Shown here piece by piece: positions 1 to 7,076 of a stretch of 7,076 nucleotides of DNA. This DNA is from Endomicrobium sp. Its GTDB lineage: Bacteria; Elusimicrobiota; Endomicrobiia; Endomicrobiales; Endomicrobiaceae. The stretch's first letter is position 1. Each line of letters opens with the position of its first letter. The stretch lies in the NCBI GenBank assembly GCA_031260765.1, contig JAISKX010000164.1, positions 1 through 7,076 of the forward strand. Reading direction: 5' to 3'. A model generated the notes under the pieces. The model was not told the DNA's origin and did not search any database. It worked only from the letters and a program-made list of their open reading frames with translations. The translations under genes were made by a program, and so were the position numbers.

Positions 1-1156
<1,156 letters not shown>

Positions 1157-1160
<4 letters not shown>

Positions 1161-2122
1161 TTTTTCTTAAAAACCGCCTTTTTGTTATTCAACTTAAAAA
1201 ACCAATCATTAGACAATTGATACGGACTTTTGTCAAAAGATAGGATTTTTTCCATTAAAAAATTTATTTGATAACTATTTTTTTTCTCGGGGAGCGCTTC
1301 CTTAAGGATTCTATAACGAAGCGCGGCATTATATCCTAAAAACCTATTCAAATCAAGAATGACTCTATTTTTGCTTTTTTTGACGCTCAAAGCGCTAAGT
1401 TTTGCGCAAATCTCATTCATATAATCGTCTTCTAAGGATTGTATTCTGCTGATTTCAAAAATATGCTCTATAGCCTTATTATTGATTTTTTCAATTTGCG
1501 GTATAAGATTATGCCTGATTTTATTTCTTGTGAACTCGTCGCTTAAATTGGATTTATCTGTGCAAAAAGGTAATTTTTGCTCTTTTATATATTCGTCTAT
1601 CAATTTTCTTTTTATAGACAGCATTGGTCTTATGATTTGAAGTTTTTTATTGATAAGCCTTCTTTGAGGAATACCGCTGAAATTTCCGCTGCCTCTTAAA
1701 AGCCACATCAAAACTGTTTCGGCATTATCATTCGCATTATGGGCTGTCGCTATTTTGTTAAATCTCTTTTCTTTGGCTATTTGCTCTAATGCGGCATATC
1801 TCAATTCTCTGCCCGCTGTTTCTATAGATATTTTGCGAGTTTTAGCATAAGTTTTGACGGGCAATTTTTGAAAATAAAAAGAGATTTGCATTTTGTTAGA
1901 CAGAGATTTGACAAGTTTTTTCTCTTTTTTTGCGTCAAGCCTCAAACTATGGTCAAAATGAACTATCATTAAAGATATATTTATTTTTTTTGAAAGCCGC
2001 CAAAAAAGATGAGCAAGGCTTATTGAGTCCGCTCCGCCCGATACCGCTATTATGATTTTATCGCCGTTTTGGACAAGTTTATTTTCAATGATATTCTTAT
2101 AAAACAATTCTATAGTTTTCAT
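1157..2122 (-). CDS. tilS: tRNA(Ile)-lysidine synthase TilS, short form
   Basis: TilS is an ATP-dependent N-type PP-loop ligase. It attaches lysine to C34 of tRNA-Ile with a CAU anticodon, changing decoding from AUG to AUA and charging from Met to Ile. Visible motifs are the PP-loop AVSGGADS (26-33), the region HFDHSLR (55-61), GRELRYAAL (104-112), the signature TAHNANDNAETVLMWLLRGSG (126-146) with the catalytic-region ND and ET, IIRPML (163-168) and TRNKIRHNLIP (198-208). The protein has 321 residues, much shorter than the E. coli or B. subtilis enzymes (over 430). The core and a small following helical domain are present, but there seems to be no separate C-terminal TilS_C domain, as in the compact Aquifex type. 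The ATG overlaps the mprF stop as ATGA, with AAAAGG 11 bases upstream as a weak ribosome site. The TGA overlaps the hpt start. Function is well supported; loss of the C-terminal domain is inferred from length. Confidence 0.94.
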
Positions 2123-4677
2123 CTGACAAAAAACCTTTTAAAAAATTTCCTTGTATTGTTCTTTTCTCGTATGGGGGAGATTAAGGTTGTGAAATTTTTT
2201 ATAAACATAATTATATGCTCGTCAAAATGTATAGCCGCATATTTATTATTCCACACAGGATTAAATCTGTCTTTAAACTCTCTTAAAGCCTTAAAATCAT
2301 GCCCAAGATATTCGCTTAAAGAGAACATCTTTGTAAAGTATTTTAAGAAAGGGTCTTCTTTTTCATCTCTGCTATAAGTTAGACCTAAATCAAAAAGCTT
2401 ATATTCTTTTTCCTTTGCCCATAAAACTGCTTTATAGACCATATATTCAAAAATATTGTTTGGACAATCGACAAATCTAATAATCTTGCAAGACGCTTCA
2501 TATTTGTTTTTGACGGCGTCTATAATTGAAAAACCGCATATTTCGCCATTCTTTTCTAAAATTGCAAAACGGCTGTTTTTTATAATCTCTTCGCTGAAAT
2601 CTCCCGGGATAAAATTTCTGCTTATATAATTTGAATTTTTCTCCCATTCATCATTGATTTTTGCAAATATATCTTTGTAAGCGTCGGGACTGCCTTCCAT
2701 TATTTGATATGTGAAACCCTGTTTTTCAAAAGAAGCGGACAAATCATTAAAATAATTATTGCTTTCAAAACTTCTCAAAACGATTTTGGCTTCTTGAGCG
2801 ATATTTAATACATCAAGCCCGATATCTCTATAAGCGTCTATATATTTATGCCCTATGCCGATAAAAGCAATACGCATATTTTGCGCATCAGCCGCTTCTT
2901 TCAATTGCCAAATCAATTCTCTTTTTTGTGAACTATTCCCTATCGGGTCGCTTAAAGCAAAACAATTATTGCCCGCCTCCGCATACATTATAAAAGCGTC
3001 TTTATCATGCGTCAGTATAAATTTTTTGTTTCCCGATAAGGCGTTTAAAGCATAGGTGTAATTTGAACCATTGACGATGTTTTCAATATCGCTATTGTCA
3101 AAAGGAATCGGCTTATAAAATACTTTTCTAAACACTTGCTCTATCGCTACTATTATAAATAGAACTGATATGCTCAGAGCAGTTCTCAAAAAGCGCGAGG
3201 CATTGCCGTCGTCCATAAGAATATCTATAAAGATTTTAGGGTCTGATATCCACATTAAAATATTTTGTTTGTTGATGAAGAACCCTATCCATATAGATGC
3301 GGCAAAAATTCCGCCTATGGCGCAAACCCACAATGCGTCAAAAGGTATATTTAACATTCCTCTTTCTCTATAAAAATATTTCTTTGAGGCAAGCAAAGCG
3401 GCAAATAATAGAATGAAATATATCAATACTATCGGATGCTCTCCCAAAATCAAAGATAAAACAATAGCGGAAAATGTAAATATCAGCCCCCATTTACGTG
3501 CTTTTTTTGTTCTAAGCTGCAAAGCGCGGGCTATAAAAAAGAAGCCTGCCGCCGTAATGCTTAAAAGAAAATTGGATAAATTTAAAAGCCAAATAGGGAT
3601 TAAAGAGAGGATTTTTTTAAGTTGAACAATATCAAAAGGCGTGGACGCGGAAAACACCGCTATCATACCCGCCAAAAATGTTGATATTGCCAAAATCTGA
3701 ACGAGAACTGAAGATACAGCCTTGCCGAACATTCTCGTTTTTTCATCAACCTTTCTGACAAGCCTGACGATTTCATAAAAACCAAGAGTCAAAAGAGCGA
3801 TTGATAAGGGGAAAAAATAAAAAATTACTCTATAAGCAAGAAGTCCGCCTATGACGGCTGGGCTTGCGGCGGCATTGGGCAAAAGCATAGCGATAGCAGT
3901 TTCAAAAACTCCCATGCCGCCCGGAACTTGGCTGATGATTCCCAGCAATTGAGCGACAAGAAAAACTTTCAACAAAACAAAATAAGGAATTTCTCCAAAA
4001 GGCATGAGAACAAAAAGCGTAAGAGAGGCGGTAATCCAATCCGCCGTGGCGAGCAAGATTTGCGCTGCGACTATTTTTATGCTTGGAAATGATACGCTTC
4101 TTTTGCAAATCTTAATGGATTTTAAGTTTAAAGCGCTCAAAACCGCATAAGCGCCGAGTATTGCGAGAAAAACAAAGCCGATGCTTCTTGTTGTGATATT
4201 GTATTTAGTGACTTCCGCAAGCGAGACTGGGTCTATCACAAAAATAAAGCCGCCTGCGGCAAAAAGTCCAAGCCATATAGTAGCCGAAGAGAAGAATAGG
4301 ACTTTCGTCACATCTACAATAGAGACTTTATATATTGAATAAAGCCTATATCTCAAAGACCCGCCAAAGAGCATAGAATAGCCTGTATTATTGCCGATAG
4401 CATTGCTCAAAAAGCAAGTAAAGAAAATTTCTTTTGGTTTTATTGGAACTTGATTATTGATATGTTTAAAAGCGATTATGTCATAACCGCCCAGCAACAT
4501 ATAATAGAGGAAAGCAAGCGCCATAGCAATCGCTATTTTATGCGGCGGTATAGATTGCAAAGCGCTCTTAATATCTTGAGGATTGATGGTTTTTAATTGA
4601 TTGCTAAGAAGATATAAAGCCGCCAAAAAAATGGCAAGCCCCGCAAAAATTAAAATGATTTTCCAAAGTTTCTTCAT
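2119..4677 (-). CDS. mprF: MprF-type phosphatidylglycerol aminoacyltransferase/flippase
   Basis: This is an integral membrane protein that moves an amino acid from aminoacyl-tRNA onto phosphatidylglycerol and flips the product outward, lowering net negative surface charge and giving resistance to cationic antimicrobial peptides. The 852-residue length matches known MprF proteins (about 840-880). The N-terminal half is very hydrophobic, with roughly 13-14 predicted membrane segments between residues 5 and 515. It carries the flippase signatures SNAIGNNTGYSMLFGGSLRY (91-110) and QVPGGMGVFETAIAML (250-265). The soluble C-terminal half (about 530-825) is the GNAT-like DUF2156 synthase domain, with ALSDPIG (574-580), LFDLGL (761-766) and FKALREFKDRFNPVWNNKYAA (795-815). 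The ATG is 33 bases after the ABC gene, in the same frame. The only purine-rich site, GGGGA, sits unusually close (3 bases). The end overlaps tilS by 4 bases. The amino acid donor (Lys, Ala, Arg or other) cannot be assigned from sequence. Confidence 0.93.
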   Translation of the reverse strand: MKKLWKIILIFAGLAIFLAALYLLSNQLKTINPQDIKSALQSIPPHKIAIAMALAFLYYMLLGGYDIIAFKHINNQVPIKPKEIFFTCFLSNAIGNNTGYSMLFGGSLRYRLYSIYKVSIVDVTKVLFFSSATIWLGLFAAGGFIFVIDPVSLAEVTKYNITTRSIGFVFLAILGAYAVLSALNLKSIKICKRSVSFPSIKIVAAQILLATADWITASLTLFVLMPFGEIPYFVLLKVFLVAQLLGIISQVPGGMGVFETAIAMLLPNAAASPAVIGGLLAYRVIFYFFPLSIALLTLGFYEIVRLVRKVDEKTRMFGKAVSSVLVQILAISTFLAGMIAVFSASTPFDIVQLKKILSLIPIWLLNLSNFLLSITAAGFFFIARALQLRTKKARKWGLIFTFSAIVLSLILGEHPIVLIYFILLFAALLASKKYFYRERGMLNIPFDALWVCAIGGIFAASIWIGFFINKQNILMWISDPKIFIDILMDDGNASRFLRTALSISVLFIIVAIEQVFRKVFYKPIPFDNSDIENIVNGSNYTYALNALSGNKKFILTHDKDAFIMYAEAGNNCFALSDPIGNSSQKRELIWQLKEAADAQNMRIAFIGIGHKYIDAYRDIGLDVLNIAQEAKIVLRSFESNNYFNDLSASFEKQGFTYQIMEGSPDAYKDIFAKINDEWEKNSNYISRNFIPGDFSEEIIKNSRFAILEKNGEICGFSIIDAVKNKYEASCKIIRFVDCPNNIFEYMVYKAVLWAKEKEYKLFDLGLTYSRDEKEDPFLKYFTKMFSLSEYLGHDFKALREFKDRFNPVWNNKYAAIHFDEHIIMFIKNFTTLISPIREKNNTRKFFKRFFVR

Positions 4678-4710
4678 AAATCCCCATTGTAGCCAATTAG
4701 AATTACAGCC

Positions 4711-5508
4711 TTACTTCACCACAATCTGCGCCAATCCATCTTTTTCTATTAACTCAACTTGCATATTAAACAAAGATGAGAGATTTTTACTTGTAAAAAC
4801 TTCTTTTCTTTTACCGTCTGCAAAGATTTGACCGTCTTTTAATAGAATAAATCTTGTTATTTCCGGGATAATGTCCGATATAAAATGAGTGACAAGAATT
4901 ATTTTTGTGCCTGCATTTAAGATTTTTTTGATTGTTCTTTGGAATTTGATTACAGAAGCTATATCTAAACTATTGGAAGGCTCGTCTAAAACCAAAACTT
5001 TAGGCTTATTTACTAAGGCTCTTGCTATTAAAAAGCGCCTTGCTTCGCCGGAAGACATAGTGTCTAAATTTTTATTGTTGAGATGCGATATTTCAAGAAA
5101 TTCAGACATTTCTTGCGCTTTCTCTTTCATCTCTCTTGTGACTTTATGATTTGTAAATAATCCTATGCTTGCAAAGAAACCAGACATTATAGTTTCAAGC
5201 CCCGTTATACTATTATGAAAGTCATATTGAAGTTCATTTGTCACTATACCCAACTGAGCGCGTAAATCAGCCACATTCCATTGAGACTGACCGAACATTT
5301 TGCAAATAGTATTATCTGAAGTCCAAGAAGGGTAAATTTTTGCAGTGATGAGTTTGATGAGAGTTGATTTTCCAGAGCCGTTAGGACCGATAATCGCCGC
5401 ATTTTCGTCCGAGCCGACAATCAAGTCCCGAATATTTAAAATCGTCCTATCGTCCCTTATCACAGAAACATTTCGAAATTCAATAAAATTTGAGTTGGGG
5501 TTTTTCAT
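4711..5508 (-). CDS. Stand-alone ABC ATPase, COG1119 (YlmA/ModF-like)
   Basis: This is a complete cytosolic ABC nucleotide-binding protein of 265 residues. It has Walker A GPNGSGKST (41-49), the Q-loop glutamine in NELQ (about 94), the signature MSSGEARR (151-158) in place of LSGGQ, Walker B VLVLDEP (171-177), the D-loop SNSLD (178-182) and the switch histidine in VTHF (208). The stretch LGIVTNELQ...ETIMSGFFASIGLFT (86-119) resembles the COG1119 group (B. subtilis YlmA, ModF/PhrA-like), often annotated as molybdate or generic ABC ATPases. No membrane subunit or binding protein is encoded nearby, so a transport substrate should not be inferred. It sits 45 bases after deoB and 33 bases before mprF, and may be co-transcribed with both. 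No Shine-Dalgarno is visible before the ATG. There is no better internal start, because the first beta strand begins within ten residues. ATPase identity is certain; the role is unknown. Confidence 0.9.
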   Translation of the reverse strand: MKNPNSNFIEFRNVSVIRDDRTILNIRDLIVGSDENAAIIGPNGSGKSTLIKLITAKIYPSWTSDNTICKMFGQSQWNVADLRAQLGIVTNELQYDFHNSITGLETIMSGFFASIGLFTNHKVTREMKEKAQEMSEFLEISHLNNKNLDTMSSGEARRFLIARALVNKPKVLVLDEPSNSLDIASVIKFQRTIKKILNAGTKIILVTHFISDIIPEITRFILLKDGQIFADGKRKEVFTSKNLSSLFNMQVELIEKDGLAQIVVK

Positions 5509-5553
5509 AATTGCGCGAATTCTATAATATTATGCTCCAAACGGCAAAAAACC
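5509..5553 (-). other. deoB/ABC intergenic gap with AT palindrome and no ribosome site
   Basis: This 45-base spacer contains a perfect 10-base palindrome, ATAATATTAT (5524-5533). On the minus strand it gives -10-like hexamers (CATAAT, TATTAT) about 17-20 bases before the ABC start codon. No acceptable -35 element lies at 16-18 bases, and no Shine-Dalgarno precedes the ATG. I therefore favour transcription from upstream through deoB. A short-leader promoter here is possible but weakly supported. No U-tract hairpin terminator is present. Confidence 0.3.
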
Positions 5554-6729
5554 TCATATAATCGCTTCCTTAAACGACTTGCCGTTTTCTTTTGCTTTCA
5601 AATCAAAGACATCTGCCGCAGTCTGACCTATATCCGCCAAACTCTCTCTTATCCCTAAGTCCGCATTTTTCTTTAAAGATTTTCCATAGACTAAAAGCGG
5701 AACATATTCTCTTGTATGGTCTGTATGCTTTTTATAAGTAGGGTCGCAGCCATGGTCTGCTGTGATAATGAGCATATCTTCATCCGTTAAAGCCGATAAT
5801 AATTTAGGCAGAAAATCGTCAAAATCTTTCAACCCTTTAGCATAAGCGGCGGCATCTCTGCGATGCCCCCAAAGCATATCAAAGTCAACCAAATTGGTGA
5901 AAATCAAAGTCTTTTTGTCCGTTTTGTTTTTTATTTGTTTGAGAGTTTCATCCATGCCGTCTGCATTTGTTCTTGTATGAAAGGATTTTGTTATTCCGCA
6001 GAAATTAAAAATATCCTCTATTTTACCTATGGCTATAATCTCGCCGTTTGCGGCTTTTAAATCATCAAGAACAGTGTTTTTTGGAGATAAAGAATAGTCT
6101 TTTCTATTTTCCGTCCTGCTGTATTTGCTGTTTGAGCCTATAAAAGGTCTTGCTATTATTCTGCCTACGGCATTATTTCCGTTCATTATTTCTCTTGCTA
6201 TTTTACATATATCATATAGCCTTTGAAGTCCGAATTTTTCCTCATGACAAGCGATTTGAAAAACAGAATCTGCCGAAGTATAAACTATGGGATAGCCTGT
6301 CCTTAAATGTTCATCCCCAAGCCTATTGATTATTTCTGTCCCAGAAGCTGTGCAATTTCCTATTATCTTTGTCCCTATAGCTCTTTGATACTCTTCCACT
6401 ATATCTTGCGGAAAACCATTTGGATAAACAGGCATAGCCTTATCAATTATATAACCTGCCATTTCCCAATGTCCCGCTGTAGTATCTTTTGCCGGCGCTT
6501 TTGTCATCATTTTGCCATAGGAGCCTATAATATCTTTGTCTGCGATTTTGTTTTCTCCCAAAAGTTTATAAAGTCCGAGTTTTGCCATATTGGGCAAAAT
6601 AAAGTCCATACCCATAAAATCAAGACAATGCTTTATAGTATTTGTCCCCAAATCATTATATTTCCCAGCATCAGGCAAAGCCCCAATTCCTACGCTGTCT
6701 AAAACAATTAAAATTATTCTTTTAATCAT
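5554..6729 (-). CDS. deoB: Phosphopentomutase DeoB
   Basis: DeoB is a cytosolic, Mn-dependent alkaline-phosphatase-superfamily mutase. It interconverts (deoxy)ribose-1-phosphate and (deoxy)ribose-5-phosphate, linking nucleoside phosphorolysis to central carbon metabolism. With the start at 6729 the protein has 391 residues, close to the usual 390-407. Visible sites are the N-terminal metal ligand in LIVLDSVGIGALPDA (Asp11), the phospho-threonine motif KDTTAGHWE (Thr84), NLVDFDMLWGHRRD (Asp284 and His289), ITADHGCDPT (Asp325, His326) and TDHTREYVP (His338). All ligands expected from the B. cereus enzyme are present. An in-frame ATG at 6753 would add eight residues but lies inside the 3' arm of a hairpin. 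The ATG at 6729 has AAGGA 6 bases upstream and gives the standard family N-terminus. The gene is first in the visible cluster, preceded by a two-hairpin leader. Its product complements Hpt in nucleoside/purine salvage. Confidence 0.96.
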   Translation of the reverse strand: MIKRIILIVLDSVGIGALPDAGKYNDLGTNTIKHCLDFMGMDFILPNMAKLGLYKLLGENKIADKDIIGSYGKMMTKAPAKDTTAGHWEMAGYIIDKAMPVYPNGFPQDIVEEYQRAIGTKIIGNCTASGTEIINRLGDEHLRTGYPIVYTSADSVFQIACHEEKFGLQRLYDICKIAREIMNGNNAVGRIIARPFIGSNSKYSRTENRKDYSLSPKNTVLDDLKAANGEIIAIGKIEDIFNFCGITKSFHTRTNADGMDETLKQIKNKTDKKTLIFTNLVDFDMLWGHRRDAAAYAKGLKDFDDFLPKLLSALTDEDMLIITADHGCDPTYKKHTDHTREYVPLLVYGKSLKKNADLGIRESLADIGQTAADVFDLKAKENGKSFKEAII

Positions 6730-6735
6730 TGTATA

Positions 6736-6740
6736 TCCTT
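6736..6740 (-). promoter_or_regulatory. Ribosome binding site deciding the deoB start
   Basis: AAGGA is spaced 6 bases (TATACA) from the ATG at 6727-6729. It supports that start over the upstream in-frame ATG at 6751-6753. It lies only a few bases downstream of the 12-pair hairpin at 6746-6774, so that structure could influence ribosome access. Confidence 0.7.
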
Positions 6741-6745
6741 GTAAT

Positions 6746-6774
6746 CCCCGCATTGCCTTGCAGGCAATACGGGG
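6746..6774 (-). promoter_or_regulatory. Strong 5'-leader hairpin just upstream of deoB
   Basis: On the minus-strand RNA, CCCCGUAUUGCC pairs with GGCAAUGCGGGG around a UGCAA loop. This is a 12-pair stem whose single irregularity is a U.G wobble. Read on the plus strand the same position is a C-A mismatch, so the structure fits better as minus-strand RNA. No U-tract follows, so it is not an ordinary terminator. It sits 5 bases before the deoB ribosome site, and may be a leader stabiliser or regulatory element. The role is inferred. Confidence 0.6.
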
Positions 6775-6779
6775 TTATT

Positions 6780-6805
6780 AAAAACATAAAACCCCTTCGG
6801 GGTTT
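6780..6805 (-). terminator. Intrinsic terminator on the minus strand, 51 bases before deoB
   Basis: Minus-strand RNA forms a perfect AAACCCC/GGGGUUU stem of 7 pairs with a GAA loop, followed by the U-rich tail UAUGUUUUU. On the plus strand the stem is followed by GATTG, so the direction is clear. It either ends an upstream transcription unit (see the interrupted frame at 6823-7076) or acts as an attenuator in the deoB leader. I see no good promoter between it and deoB, which leaves the attenuator option open. Confidence 0.7.
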
Positions 6806-6895
6806 GATTGTAGCGATTTATATCAGTTCTCTTTTATCTCAATGGTTAGGGATAGGGACGCAAAGCGCTCGCTGAAACTTCTATTTAGTTTGGCG

Positions 6896-6936
6896 ATTAT
6901 ATAAAAATAATAGCCGATTAAGTTGATTTAGCGCAA
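6896..6936 (-). promoter_or_regulatory. Candidate sigma-A-type promoter for the deoB cluster
   Basis: Minus strand: TTGCGC (6931-6936), an 18-base spacer, then TATTAT (6907-6912). The -10 is good (5 of 6) and the -35 is poor (3 of 6). A second perfect TATAAT lies just downstream (6896-6901) but has no recognisable -35. Either would give a deoB leader of roughly 160-170 bases that includes the terminator and the second hairpin. AT-rich sequence produces such matches by chance, so this is tentative. Confidence 0.27.
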
Positions 6937-6992
6937 AACTGTTATATCATAGGCTATACAATCCGTCCATTTCAGTTTGTCTTTTAAACCGC

Positions 6993-7020
6993 TTTTTGAT
7001 ACTATCTCGCCAATCAAAAA
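6993..7020. repeat. 8-base inverted repeat with a third copy nearby
   Basis: TTTTTGAT (6993-7000) and ATCAAAAA (7013-7020) form a perfect inverted repeat with a 12-base loop. TTTTTGAT recurs in direct orientation at 7063-7070. This may be chance in AT-rich DNA or an operator-like element. No U-tract makes it a convincing terminator on either strand. Confidence 0.25.
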
Positions 7021-7076
7021 TATATACCATTGCCGAAATAATGAGCAAATTGAAATTATTGATTTTTGATTAAATC

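Larger units (their letters stand above)
6823..7076 (-). pseudogene. Possible interrupted 3' end of an unidentified gene (runs off right edge)
   Basis: One minus-strand frame is open from the right edge for 48 codons, ending ...KWTDCIAYDITVLR at a TAA (6928-6930). It then continues in the same frame for 34 more codons, ending ...LTIEIKEN at a TGA (6823-6825), 17 bases before the terminator stem. With only one stop in 84 codons it could be the tail of a decayed gene, or a gene ending at the TAA plus a chance extension. I do not recognise the product. A second minus frame is also fairly open, with stops at TGA and TAG, so the evidence is weak. A plain untranslated region in an AT-rich genome is a fair alternative. 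Nothing else gene-like is seen in 6730-7076. Confidence 0.25.

Noticed and set aside
3902..4108. 68-codon minus-strand frame inside the mprF region
   Set aside because: It lies in another frame within the clearly coding MprF flippase signature region (around QVPGGMGVFET) and has no recognisable motif or ribosome site; it is a shadow frame.
6307..6702. 131-codon plus-strand frame opposite deoB
   Set aside because: It is the antisense shadow of conserved deoB codons, with a Cys- and His-rich composition and no plausible family match.
6730..6753. Upstream ATG extending DeoB by eight residues
   Set aside because: The ATG lies in the 3' arm of the 12-pair hairpin. The downstream ATG has a well-placed AAGGA and gives the family-standard N-terminus MIKRIILIVLDSVG.
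6842..6904. 20-codon plus-strand frame starting ATGGTTAGG
   Set aside because: It has no ribosome site, no downstream plus-strand gene and no recognisable motif, and it is antisense to the deoB leader.
6815..6905. Purine-type riboswitch in the deoB leader
   Set aside because: The TATAAT near 6896-6901 and the purine-salvage context prompted a check, but the conserved purine-aptamer junction and the two kissing loops could not be found.
6909..6957. ATAGCC/GGCTAT inverted repeat followed by a T-rich stretch as a terminator
   Set aside because: The stem is only 6 pairs with a 37-base loop, too weak compared with the clear terminator at 6780-6805.

Overview
This window is an AT-rich bacterial segment in which every convincing gene lies on the minus strand, so transcription runs from the right edge to the left. 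The order tilS-hpt-ftsH is characteristic of Bacillota (Firmicutes). Together with a deoB-type phosphopentomutase, a full-length MprF and purine-rich Shine-Dalgarno sites, it suggests a low-GC Bacillota or Clostridia-like organism. I cannot name a genus from the sequence.

Layout in the direction of transcription. (1) The right-edge region, about 350 bases (6730-7076), has no confident gene. It holds a possible decayed 3' end of an unidentified gene, a candidate promoter, an intrinsic terminator and a second strong hairpin directly upstream of deoB. (2) deoB encodes phosphopentomutase. (3) A 45-base gap is followed by a stand-alone ABC ATPase of the COG1119 (YlmA/ModF-like) type. (4) A 33-base gap is followed by a large MprF-type protein with an N-terminal lipid flippase and a C-terminal aminoacyl-phosphatidylglycerol synthase domain. 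(5) tilS, hpt and ftsH follow. The stop and start codons at mprF/tilS, tilS/hpt and hpt/ftsH overlap as ATGA, so mprF is physically part of the tilS-hpt-ftsH unit. ftsH runs off the left edge just after its Walker A motif.

Functionally the cluster is housekeeping. DeoB interconverts pentose-1- and pentose-5-phosphates. Hpt salvages hypoxanthine/guanine with PRPP, TilS makes lysidine in tRNA-Ile(CAU), MprF transfers an amino acid from aminoacyl-tRNA to membrane lipid, and FtsH is the membrane quality-control protease. In Bacillus subtilis, TilS and HprT have been reported to act together in controlling ftsH expression, which fits their tight coupling here.

I see no CRISPR array, tRNA or rRNA gene, insertion sequence or obvious novel system. 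The items most worth a second look are the two-hairpin leader before deoB, whose C-rich and G-rich arms could pair in alternative ways, the insertion of mprF into the tilS-hpt-ftsH unit, and the interrupted reading frame at the right edge.
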